DNA of 21,728 nt, taken from NCBI GenBank assembly GCA_021800315.1, contig JAJYZD010000027.1, forward strand, positions 1 to 21,728, written 5' to 3'. The position numbers and the translations under genes were made by a program. Source of the DNA: Bacillota bacterium. GTDB taxonomy: Bacteria > Bacillota > Desulfotomaculia > Desulfotomaculales > JAJYZD01. Positions 14,358 to 21,393 of the stretch are shown one piece after another; position 1 is the stretch's first letter, and each line of letters begins with the position of its first letter. Under the pieces are notes generated by a model. The model saw only the letters and a list, made by a program, of their open reading frames with translations, was not told the DNA's origin and searched no databases.

Positions 14358-14807
14358 TTACGTTCCGTCGCCGGGTTCGGCCGGCCGGTCACCGCAGCGG
14401 TGCCTTTCCTTGCCGGCCGCCTGCAGCTTGTTCCACTGCTCGGGTGTGAGGATGGTCTGCAGTTTCTGCCGGGCCGCAAGGCCGTTATTCTTCATCCGGG
14501 CGCGCAGATCCTGCAATTCTTTGACTTTGACGTCCACCGCCGCCTGGTCGACGTTCTTTTGCAGCCTGAGCTGGCTCAAGGCAAACTTGGCATCCATCAT
14601 CTGGATCTTCAGTTTCCGGTTCTGATTGTAGGTGTGTTTCTCGAGATCCCTTATCTGCGCCAACTGCTGATCGCTCAACCCCAGGAACATCAGCGGGCCG
14701 TGCCCGGCCGCCACGGGGCCGGGCCCCGCCAGGACCGCCGCCGGCACCGCTCCGAAGACCAGGGCCGCCGTCAAAACCAGGATCGCAGCCCTTTTCAGTT
14801 TCCTCAT
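14358..14807 (-). CDS. Spy/CpxP-like exported protein
   Basis: A 149-residue protein with a signal peptide (MRKLKRAAILVLTAALVFGA, cleavage probably after VLA around residue 27). The mature part is alpha-helical and resembles the Spy/CpxP/zinc-resistance-associated family. It has LMFLGLSDQQLAQIRDLEKH, a long charged helix, and the second LTPEQW motif in LQTILTPEQWNKLQAAGK. In other bacteria such proteins act as envelope chaperones or metal-responsive modulators of a two-component system. ATG 14807 follows GGAGGT by seven bases. Position directly before the response regulator suggests a Cpx-like unit in which this protein would feed back on the kinase; that is inference. The histidine/cysteine-containing tail (KERHRCGDRP) could bind metal. 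Confidence 0.78.
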   Translation of the reverse strand: MRKLKRAAILVLTAALVFGAVPAAVLAGPGPVAAGHGPLMFLGLSDQQLAQIRDLEKHTYNQNRKLKIQMMDAKFALSQLRLQKNVDQAAVDVKVKELQDLRARMKNNGLAARQKLQTILTPEQWNKLQAAGKERHRCGDRPAEPGDGT

Positions 14808-14904
14808 ATCTGACACCTCCGGGTATTTTAAGCGGGCGGACCTTTCCGCCCCCGGCTTAGTATGCCCGGAGTGCCCAAGTCTATTTGGCGTATATCTATT
14901 TTTG

Positions 14905-14939
14905 AGTATACAGGGCATATATTGCCATGTTGTTAACAA
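14905..14939 (-). promoter_or_regulatory. Promoter and operator-like palindromes of the Spy-like operon
   Basis: On the minus strand TATACT (14910-14905) is a good -10 box. Directly upstream are two palindromic elements, a GGCA/TGCC imperfect one (14914-14926) and TTGTTAACAA (14930-14939). They occupy the -35 region, where no TTGACA-like hexamer is present, suggesting an activated promoter. The response regulator itself is a candidate binder. Confidence 0.45.
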
Positions 14940-15022
14940 ATGATGACCAAAGAGAAAACTCCGCCCAGCCGGCCCACAGCTTTCTCCGGCCTGCGGCCGG
15001 CTCACGCCCCCCGCAGCTATAA

Positions 15023-15420
15023 TGGACCCCAGAAATCGGACAAAAAAAGGAGGGGGTCCTAAGCAACGATGGGGATCAGGAGGAGGTACCCGGGGGACTT
15101 CAAGGTCGAGGTGGTCCTGGAAATTCTCAAGGAAGAAAAAAATATTAGCCAGTTATCGAGTGAGTACGGCATTCACCAGAGCCAGTTCATCCGCTGGCGG
15201 CAGCAGGCTATCCATGGTCTCCCGGAGGTCCTGTCAGATCAGAAGAGGGCAATAACACCGATGAAGGCGCAGTACGGGGACAAGCTCCAGGAGTTGTATG
15301 CCGAGGTAGGGCGTTTGACGACTGAGTTGACCTGGTTGAAAAAAATCTGGCCGATTCCTTGGCATGTCTCATTTGGGCACAAAAATTGGTTGACAGATCC
15401 GCGCATGTTATAGATAGTCT
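15023..15420 (+). mobile_element. Truncated IS3-family insertion sequence
   Basis: The left end TGGACCCCAGAAATCGGAC (15023-15041) is a typical IS3-family terminal repeat. orfA and the start of orfB follow, then the element stops and no matching right-end repeat is found in the window. TATAAT at 15018-15023 overlaps the junction. Confidence 0.75.
15069..15413 (+). pseudogene. IS3-family transposase orfA, with start of orfB
   Basis: The HTH_Tnp_1 domain is clear: RRYPGDFKVEVVLEILKEEK and ISQLSSEYGIHQSQFIRWRQ, followed by a leucine-zipper-like helix LQELYAEVGRLTTELTWLKK. At the end of that helix lies a run of seven A (15339-15345). A -1 shift there leads to KKNLADSL, which is how IS3 elements enter orfB, but the orfB frame loses similarity within about 15 codons. 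The element therefore cannot transpose. The zero frame continues to a stop at 15413 with meaningless sequence. ATG 15069 lies about 15 bases after AGGAGGGGG. Confidence 0.75.
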
Positions 15421-15589
15421 TGTGTCTCTTGCTATTCTAGGCAAAATTCCAATTTATCCGGGGAGTATCCTCTCTTCCTTGTATCAGCATATCAGAGCAT
15501 GGTGGGAGTGGTACCGCTCTGCCAGGGTTGGCGCCGGTCGTCTCCGGCCTCACGACGGGAGCCTGCAACCGGCCCCGAAAGACGAAAGC

Positions 15590-15615
15590 GGCGCGTTCCC
15601 CCGGGGCAACGCGCC
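15590..15615 (-). terminator. Hairpin at the end of the pha operon
   Basis: An 8-bp perfect stem GGCGCGTT/AACGCGCC, extended inward by CCCC/GGGG pairing, lies 29 bases after the phaB stop. The minus-strand downstream tract (GCTTTCGTCTTTC) is only weakly T-rich. The rest of 15414-15643 shows no gene. Confidence 0.6.
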
Positions 15616-15643
15616 ACCCCCATGCTGCCCAATTAACCCGCTT

Positions 15644-16383
15644 TCAGATCACCAGGCCGCCGTCGACACTCAGGACCGCGCCATTGACGAAGGAAGCTTC
15701 GTCGGAAGCCAGGAACAGGTATGCGTAGGCGATATCCCGGGGCTGTCCGAGCCTGCCGGGGGAGTTTTTTGTTTTACTCCGTTGAGCACCTTTTCGGGTA
15801 CAACGGCCGTCATGTTGGTGGCCACGAAGCCGGGAGCCACGGCATTTACCGTTATGCCCCGCGGACCCGGCTCCCGGGCCCACACCTTGGTCAGGCCGAT
15901 GATCGCGGACTTCGAGGCCACATAGTTGCTCTGCCCCATGTTGCCGTAGATGCCCACCACGGAAGCCGCGTTGATGACGCGGCCGAAATGGTTGTCAATC
16001 ATCGCAGGGACCATGGCCCTGGTACAGTTGAAGGTCCCGGTAAGGTTGACGTCAATGACCCGGTCCCAGTCCTGTTTGGCCAGTTTGGTCAAAAAGCCGT
16101 CGCTGACGATGCCGGCGTTGTTGACCAGGATGTCGATCCGGCCGTACCTGGCCATGGTCTCTTCCCCGGCCTGCCGGACTTGTTCCTCGTTCGTGACGTC
16201 CAAGGGCAGGAACATGGCCCCGCCACCGGCCGCCCTGATTCCCTCCCCGGCTTTGCGTCCGGCTTCGTGGTTGCAGCTTGATACGACGACCCTGGCTCCT
16301 TCCCGACCGAACAAGAGGGCTGTTTCCAGGCCGATGCCGCTGCTCCCGCCGGTGATGACGGCTACCCGGTCCTTCAGTCTGAT
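15644..16383 (-). pseudogene. phaB: Acetoacetyl-CoA reductase (SDR family), broken
   Basis: A short-chain dehydrogenase of about 246 codons that would reduce acetoacetyl-CoA with NAD(P)H for PHA synthesis. Visible are the nucleotide loop VITGGSSGIG, NNAG (DILVNNAGIVSDGF), the catalytic serine in NAASVVG, Tyr-x-x-x-Lys (YVASK), and the C-terminal GRLGQPRDIAYAYLFLASDE and VNGAVLSVDGG. Two lesions are seen. The first codon, in register and well placed after AGAGGTG, is ATC instead of ATG (16383), and an in-frame TGA lies just upstream. A single missing base in the run CAAAAAACTCCCCC (15757-15771) shifts the frame before GRLGQP. Starts at CTG 16377 or TTG 16314 are conceivable but would not cure the frameshift. 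Third gene of phaE-phaC-phaB. Confidence 0.8.
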
Positions 16384-16401
16384 GGCTCACACCTCTTTCG
16401 A

Positions 16402-17538
16402 TCAGTTGACCGCCGAGCCATTGTTCCTGGCGTTTTCCTTTTTTTCCGGCCCTTTTTTCTCCCCGGGGAGGGACCTGTCCGCCAACCAGCGGGCGATGGC
16501 CGGGGCGACCTTCTTCTGGGACGAGGAACTGACGAAGATGCCGATGTGGCCGCCGGAGAAGTGGATCACTTCCTTGTCCGTGCTGGCTACCAGGTCGTTC
16601 AGCGGCCGGCTGGAGGAAGGCGGCACCAGATGGTCCTGCTCGGCGAACACGTTGAGGAGCGGCATGTCGATGTTTTTCAGGTTGACCGTCCGGCCTCCCA
16701 GTTCCATCTTGTTCTGGACCAGCAGGTTTTCCTGGAAGAGGTCCTTGACGAATTTGCGGAAGGCTTCACCGGCCTGTCCCGGGCTATCGAAAATCCACTT
16801 TTCCATGGAGAGGAAGTCTCTGACCGCGTCCGGATTGTCCAGGTTGTCAATCATGCTCACATATTTATCCATGGTCAGCTGAAAAGGCTTGAGCATGAGG
16901 AAGCCGATATTCATAAACTCACCAGGGATTACGCCGAAAACGTCAACCAGGTTATCGACATTGAGATACTTGCTCCAGGTGTAGAGGAGGCCGTCATCCG
17001 TAGCGAAATCGACGGGTGTGACCATCGTCACCAGGTTCTTTATTTTTTGCGGATAAAGAGCTGTGTATATAACGCTGAAAGTGCCGCCCTGACAGACGCC
17101 GAGCAGGTTTACCTTATCGAGTCCGTTAGCTTTCCGTATCGTATCCACCGCATCGTTAAAATATCCGTCAATATAGTCTTCCATGCTCAGATACTTGTCG
17201 GATTGGTCGGGATATCCCCAATCTATAATATAAACATCCAGTCCTTGTTCCAGGAATGTGCGGATAACGCTCCGCTCTTGCTGTAGATCCATCATGTACT
17301 GACGGTTGACCAAGGCATAGACAATAAGCAGGGGTATGGCAACCGGGTTGGAGACAATCGGCTTGTAATGGAATAGGCGTATTTTATCCTGCTGGAAGAC
17401 AAGTTCCTTGGGGGTAAGGTCAACATCAACATCCTTCATGGAGATCATGGTGCCGATGCCTTGCAGTATTTTCTTCTGCATATTCAACACTTCGTCCATC
17501 CAGTACTGTGACTTGACCGCTTCTGCGTCCAGAGTCAA
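16402..17538 (-). CDS. phaC: Class III poly(3-hydroxyalkanoate) synthase, PhaC subunit
   Basis: A 378-residue polymerase subunit that joins 3-hydroxyacyl-CoA units at the surface of PHA granules, together with PhaE. The alpha/beta-hydrolase core has the lipase-like box GVCQGG. With TTG 17538 as residue 1, the nucleophile is Cys149, the general base partner Asp302 (FAEQDHLVPP) and His331 (GGHIGIF). These are the same numbers as in the Allochromatium vinosum enzyme, strong support for this start. TTG 17538 also has AAGGAGG nine bases upstream and begins two bases after the phaE stop; ATG 17559 would bypass that site. Other conserved parts are PLLIVYALVNR, DVYIIDWGYPDQ and NLVTMVTPVDF. The lysine-rich tail (LPGEKKGPEKKENARNN) is an addition. 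Confidence 0.96.
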   Translation of the reverse strand: MTLDAEAVKSQYWMDEVLNMQKKILQGIGTMISMKDVDVDLTPKELVFQQDKIRLFHYKPIVSNPVAIPLLIVYALVNRQYMMDLQQERSVIRTFLEQGLDVYIIDWGYPDQSDKYLSMEDYIDGYFNDAVDTIRKANGLDKVNLLGVCQGGTFSVIYTALYPQKIKNLVTMVTPVDFATDDGLLYTWSKYLNVDNLVDVFGVIPGEFMNIGFLMLKPFQLTMDKYVSMIDNLDNPDAVRDFLSMEKWIFDSPGQAGEAFRKFVKDLFQENLLVQNKMELGGRTVNLKNIDMPLLNVFAEQDHLVPPSSSRPLNDLVASTDKEVIHFSGGHIGIFVSSSSQKKVAPAIARWLADRSLPGEKKGPEKKENARNNGSAVN

Positions 17539-17539
17539 A

Positions 17540-18742
17540 TTAGCCAACCTCCTTGCCATTGAGCTTTTCTTCCATGCGGTTTATGCGGTCCAGCAGTTCC
17601 TCGATTTTGCGCGAATCGCTGCGATGGGCGTTCTTGAGTGCGTTGATTGATCTGTAGACGCTGTCCATGTCCTTCTGAGTAGGTACCGACCACAGACTTA
17701 TGACATTGGCCAGTATGTCATCGAACCTCTTTTTGAGCCTGGCTCCGGCATCCACCATTTCCGCGAGCATCCGTCCGAAGGATTCGGTCTTGAACAGCTG
17801 AAGATAGGTGTCTTCGTTGTTTTTCCACCACAACTCGTAAAACTCCTTGAAGGAAGCCGGAGTTTTGCCCTGGGAACGGAGTTCGTCCATCTTTTGGGAC
17901 AAACCTTCCATGGCATCGAACCCGGTTTTGTAGATGCCGGCGAGGAAGTCATTGAGGGATGAAACGTACTGGACGTACGAATCGAAACCGGCCAGCATCT
18001 TTGCGGGGACATTGCCGGACGGACCGACACCGGGAATATGGACAAGCTTCCCGAAGGACTGCTGGTAGATATTTTGCCATTCCGCCAGGAAGGCCAGGCA
18101 GGCATCCCGGTCACCGCCCAAAGCGCGGAGGAATTTTTCCTGCAACGCCGGGGAGGAACCGATCCAGGGTTTGAAAAGGTTAACTATGTTCTGCTGAAAG
18201 ATGAGAGCGACTTCTCCACTTGTCTTGATGAGATCGGTGATCCCCGCGGGAAGGCCGAAAGTCAAGAACTCATTAAGGATCTTGTGGTAATCCTGTTGCC
18301 ACTTTCGGTGGTTCCCGGCCGCTTCCCCGTCCAGGAAATCGCGCCACAACGATGCGAGGTTTGTATACATATTGGAAGACCGTATCATCTTGTCCAGTAT
18401 GTCCCGGGTGGCCGGATCGGCTACGAGGGGGGTGTAAAGGCTGAAACTCTTCTGAGCCGACTTCAGCCAGTCCTGATATATCCGGATGGCTAGTTTGGAT
18501 GAATCCGCTAAGGGGTTGAGGAGGATTTTATCCGCTTCAAAGTTCTTGATGCTATCCTCCCACGCTTTGGAAATGTCTTCCTGTGCTTTCCACCACTGCC
18601 GCCACATCTCCAGGCCCTTTTCGCCTTGGGTTTCCTCCTTCCTGCCGGACCGGAGGGCGGAAATAGAGCTGTTCCAGGTATCCATCAGGTTTTCCTGATA
18701 CTGCCGCCAACTGTCCCACAGGTTTGTGGTTCCTTCACTCAC
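17540..18742 (-). CDS. phaE: Class III PHA synthase, PhaE subunit
   Basis: A 400-residue helical accessory subunit required by class III PhaC. The N-terminal half is rich in tryptophan and amphipathic helices (LWDSWRQYQENLMDTWNSS, MWRQWWKAQEDISKAWEDS). The middle carries PhaE-type segments such as YHKILNEFLTFGLPAG and the long FYELWWKNNEDTYLQLFKTE helix. The end is a coiled coil, IEELLDRINRMEEKLNGKEV, likely to contact the granule or PhaC. GTG 18742 follows GGGAGGT by eight bases. The gene leads the pha operon, and its stop codon overlaps the phaC ribosome site. Length is close to other PhaE proteins (about 350-400 residues). Confidence 0.9.
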   Translation of the reverse strand: MSEGTTNLWDSWRQYQENLMDTWNSSISALRSGRKEETQGEKGLEMWRQWWKAQEDISKAWEDSIKNFEADKILLNPLADSSKLAIRIYQDWLKSAQKSFSLYTPLVADPATRDILDKMIRSSNMYTNLASLWRDFLDGEAAGNHRKWQQDYHKILNEFLTFGLPAGITDLIKTSGEVALIFQQNIVNLFKPWIGSSPALQEKFLRALGGDRDACLAFLAEWQNIYQQSFGKLVHIPGVGPSGNVPAKMLAGFDSYVQYVSSLNDFLAGIYKTGFDAMEGLSQKMDELRSQGKTPASFKEFYELWWKNNEDTYLQLFKTESFGRMLAEMVDAGARLKKRFDDILANVISLWSVPTQKDMDSVYRSINALKNAHRSDSRKIEELLDRINRMEEKLNGKEVG

Positions 18743-18960
18743 GCGCTGTTACCTCCCATTTTACTATTACCTGGTACGGGATGGGTAGGATTGGGGTTGT
18801 TTCCCGGCCTCCTTCCGTGCAGTTTAAGGCTGCCTGTTCCGGGCAGGGTACCGCCAAAAGGATGAGGATTGGAAAACGGGGGCCCGCCGATGGGTCCCGA
18901 ATGCTAAAAGCCGGAGAAGGGGATAGCGGGCCAGGGTCGGGTGCGCCGTTCGGGGGAAAA
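18743..18960 (-). other. Leader of the pha operon
   Basis: The 720-bp region between phaE and the nifJ remnant has no gene. This part would be the untranslated leader of transcripts from either upstream promoter. It contains GGGACC/GGGCCC-type pairings (18880-18900), but no riboswitch class I can recognise. Confidence 0.3.
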
Positions 18961-18965
18961 TCAGA

Positions 18966-19050
18966 TTGATGACGTAGGTGTGATTATAAAAGGCAGGTTT
19001 TGGTGTGACGCGCAGCATCGGAGTGTGACGATGGTGGTGATATGGTGACG
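18966..19050 (-). repeat. Array of CGTCA boxes at the pha promoter
   Basis: On the plus strand TGACG occurs at 18970, 19006, 19026 and 19046, with the extended form (G/A)GTGTGACG at two of them. The last three are exactly 20 bp apart, two helical turns, and the first is 36 bp away. A degenerate box (GTGTGATT) lies at 18979. The boxes overlap the proximal pha promoter. Confidence 0.55.
18983..19011 (-). promoter_or_regulatory. Proximal pha promoter
   Basis: A perfect minus-strand TATAAT (18988-18983) has at 17-bp spacing the hexamer GCGTCA (19011-19006), a weak -35 that coincides with a CGTCA box. That fits a promoter needing an activator, or blocked by a repressor, at the boxes. The leader to phaE would be about 235 nt. 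Confidence 0.45.
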
Positions 19051-19074
19051 TAGATTGGGCTGTAATAGTTGCGC

Positions 19075-19107
19075 AGGATTGGACAAGCAGACAAGCTTAT
19101 CCAATCC
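19075..19107. repeat. Inverted repeat in the distal pha leader
   Basis: AGGATTGGA and TCCAATCCT form a 9-bp perfect outer stem, with an inner AAGC/GCTT pairing. It lies about 50-80 nt downstream of the distal pha start site. No T tract follows, so a terminator is unlikely. GCTTATCC motifs and a TGTAATAGTTGnGC direct repeat (19061-19074 and 19219-19232) occur around it. Confidence 0.5.
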
Positions 19108-19160
19108 TAAGAGATATTCAGATTTCAAGGAGCTTGAACATTGATCTATTTACGCACAAA

Positions 19161-19189
19161 ATTATACCTGTATGCTTTTGGATTGTCAA
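19161..19189 (-). promoter_or_regulatory. Distal consensus sigma-A promoter
   Basis: On the minus strand a perfect TTGACA (19189-19184), a 17-bp spacer and a perfect TATAAT (19166-19161). Start expected near 19154. The first gene downstream on this strand is phaE, about 410 nt away, so either the pha operon has a long leader or a small RNA is made here. Confidence 0.8.
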
Positions 19190-19465
19190 GGATAAGCGAA
19201 TAAATTTTGGGTTAAGAATGTAATAGTTGAGCTTATCCTAATATTCGTAAGACTAGGGCAACATTGAAGATTCAGCCGATCGGGCTCTCGCGCCCCCCGG
19301 ACCTGGGATAACTGGGCGCAACGACCGCGGCGCATCCCCCGGTTAGGGAAGACGCCGTCAAACATTCTATCCCCACCCATCCCTCCAACCAGGCTTTGTG
19401 GTAACCTTGTCAGAGAACCAGTCTGTGTCCACCCCGGCCAAGGATGGGTAGTCAGTCGGGACTTT

Positions 19466-19695
19466 TAAGCCCTGGGAGGCGGTGTAGGTGGTACTCAGGG
19501 CGCCCGCCGACAGCGCGCCGCCCGCCGACTGCATCTCCACCACCCTTACCGCTTGGCCGAAGAGGTTCTTCTCCCCCCGGGCACTCCATTCGTCAACATA
19601 CTCCGCCATGGGTGAAGACGGCGTGACGGGGAAAATCAAGGCACACTCCGTTAATGCATGCGATACGCCGCGGTGTTTCCGCCCATCGTTTTCAT
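19466..19695 (-). pseudogene. nifJ: Fragment of pyruvate:ferredoxin oxidoreductase
   Basis: The first 75 or so codons of a PFOR/NifJ gene, the enzyme that turns pyruvate and CoA into acetyl-CoA and reduced ferredoxin. It starts MKTMGGNTA, shifts frame, and continues as HALTECALIFPVTPSSPMAE, YVDEWSARGEKNLFGQAVRV, VEMQS, then ALSAGALSTTYTASQGL. Relatives have about ten more residues (EAGAAGAVHG) after EMQS, so there is also an internal deletion. After TASQGL the similarity stops, although the frame runs on to a stop at 19367 with unrelated sequence (DYPSLAGVDTDWFSDKVTTK). Over 1000 codons are missing. It lies 48 bp after accC. Confidence 0.8.
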
Positions 19696-19743
19696 CCTGC
19701 CTTACCAGCGGTCATCCCCTCCCGTTATTAAGGATGGCACGCC

Positions 19744-21189
19744 CTAATAGGCGTGCCCCTCTATTTCCAGTTCGTACACGGTACTGTTTATGGACAGCGC
19801 ATACCTCTTGCGGAACGGTTCCCGCCGGACCGGGGGGGCCTGCGGCTCCGCGTTCAGTTCCTCCTCGTTGGCCGCCAGAAAGGCGGTCGTATAGTGACCG
19901 GACACGAAACCAGCGTGGCGCATGATCTTGCGGTGAAAGGGAATGGTCGTGGCGACCCCTTCCACCACGAATTCGTCCAGGGCCCGCCGCATGCGCGCAA
20001 TAGCCTCCGCCCGGTCCCGCCCCCAGGTGACCAGTTTGCCGATCAGGGAATCATAGTAAGGCGGTATGGTGTAACCGGGAAAAACGGCGCTGTCCAGCCG
20101 GACCCCGAAACCCGCTGGCGGTACGTACCCGGTCACCGTTCCCGGATCGGGCCGGAAAGACCGCGCCGGATCCTCCGCGTTGATCCGGCACTCCAGCGCC
20201 GCGCCGCGGATCACCGCCCCGTCCTGCCCGAAGGACAACGGCAGCCCGGCCGCCACCCGAATCTGTTCCTTGACCAAGTCGATACCGTAAATCATCTCCG
20301 TCACCGGGTGCTCAACCTGGATGCGCGTGTTCATCTCCATGAAGTAAAAGTTGCCCGCCCCATCCAGCAAAAACTCGATCGTGCCCGCCCCCAGGTAGCC
20401 GACCTGCCTGGCCAGTCGGACCGCCACCTCCCCCATCTCCCGCCGCGTCGCCGCGTCCAGCACCGGGCAGGGAGCCTCCTCCAGTATCTTCTGGTGGCGC
20501 CGCTGCAGCGAACAGTCCCGTTCCCCCAGGTGCACCACGTTGCCGTGCGCGTCGGCCAGCAACTGGATCTCCACGTGCCGCGACCCTTCCACAAACCGCT
20601 CCAGGTAAAGGGTGCCGTCACCAAAACACGACCGGGCCTCGTTGCGCGCCGCGCTGAAGGCCTCCGCCAGTTCCCCGGCGCCGGTCACCAGCCGCATACC
20701 GCGCCCCCCGCCACCGGCCGCCGCCTTGATCAGCACCGGACAGCCCATCTCCCCGGCCAGGGCCAGCGCTTCCTCCACGCTCCCCACCGCCCCCCCCGAT
20801 CCGGGCACCACCGGAACCCCGGCCCGCAAGGCTGCTTCCTTGGCCGCCACCTTGTCGCCCATCGTCTCGATCACCTGCGGCGAAGGACCAATGAATACCA
20901 GCCCGGCATCCCGGCAGGCCCGCGCGAAAAACGCGTTCTCCGAAAGAAAACCGTAACCGGGATGGATCGCCTCCGCCCCGCAATGCCGCGCCGCCTCCAC
21001 TATCCGCTCCGCGTTCAGGTACTCCTTCGGCCCTCCCAGGCTGACCGCCCGGTCCGCCCGGCGGCAAGGCAGACTGTCCCGGTCGGCCTCCGTGTGTGCT
21101 ACCACCGTCCCGATGCCCAGTTCCTCGCAGGCCCGGATCACCCGCAACGCAATCTCCCCGCGGTTGGCAACCAGAATCTTTTTGAACAC
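19744..21189 (-). CDS. accC: Biotin carboxylase subunit
   Basis: A 481-residue ATP-grasp enzyme that carboxylates biotin on a carrier protein, for acetyl-CoA, pyruvate or another acyl-CoA carboxylase. Seen in order: KKILVANRGEIALRVIRACEELG, IHPGYGFLSENAFFA, the ATP loop KAAAGGGGRGMRLV, RDCSLQRRHQKILEEAPCP, EMNTRIQVEHPVTEMI, and ECRINAEDP. All active-site motifs are intact. About 30 residues follow the normal end (ending YALSINSTVYELEIEGHAY), resembling the start of a biotin-carrier-linked domain of fused carboxylases; no biotin motif is present. GTG 21189 follows AGGGGTGAT. Neighbours on both sides are broken oxidoreductase genes, and no accB, transcarboxylase or biotin carrier is in the window, so its partner must be elsewhere. 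Confidence 0.93.
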   Translation of the reverse strand: MFKKILVANRGEIALRVIRACEELGIGTVVAHTEADRDSLPCRRADRAVSLGGPKEYLNAERIVEAARHCGAEAIHPGYGFLSENAFFARACRDAGLVFIGPSPQVIETMGDKVAAKEAALRAGVPVVPGSGGAVGSVEEALALAGEMGCPVLIKAAAGGGGRGMRLVTGAGELAEAFSAARNEARSCFGDGTLYLERFVEGSRHVEIQLLADAHGNVVHLGERDCSLQRRHQKILEEAPCPVLDAATRREMGEVAVRLARQVGYLGAGTIEFLLDGAGNFYFMEMNTRIQVEHPVTEMIYGIDLVKEQIRVAAGLPLSFGQDGAVIRGAALECRINAEDPARSFRPDPGTVTGYVPPAGFGVRLDSAVFPGYTIPPYYDSLIGKLVTWGRDRAEAIARMRRALDEFVVEGVATTIPFHRKIMRHAGFVSGHYTTAFLAANEEELNAEPQAPPVRREPFRKRYALSINSTVYELEIEGHAY

Positions 21190-21393
21190 CGCTCATCACC
21201 CCTATGCTCCCATTAATAATAGGGTCTATCCATACCCGCCCTCGCCAGTGGGTCACAAGCCGTACCAGGCGGGCGGCAGGCCCGCCGTATGAAGCTGCCC
21301 GGCCTGGGCCGGTTTTTTCCCCGGTCGGCAAGATATTCCGGGGTCCACGGCTCCGCGGTTTCCTTCCGAATTCCTGAGCGACACCCCGCCTTT
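21190..21393. other. Gap between accC and the oxidoreductase remnant
   Basis: About 200 bp without a gene. It contains a 7-bp hairpin GGCGGGC/GCCCGCC (21268-21286) and a plus-strand CCGG...CCGG hairpin followed by six T (21299-21318). The latter has no plus-strand gene to serve. Confidence 0.35.

Noticed and set aside
15359..15925. 188-codon plus-strand frame after the IS3 orfA
   Set aside because: It begins in the orfB frame but soon becomes antisense of phaB; no transposase core (DDE) is present.
19744..21216. Long plus-strand open frame opposite accC
   Set aside because: It is the histidine/arginine/proline-rich shadow of a G+C-rich gene on the other strand.
21299..21318. Plus-strand hairpin plus six T resembling a terminator
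   Set aside because: The stem is short with a tight loop and no plus-strand gene lies upstream for over 10 kb.
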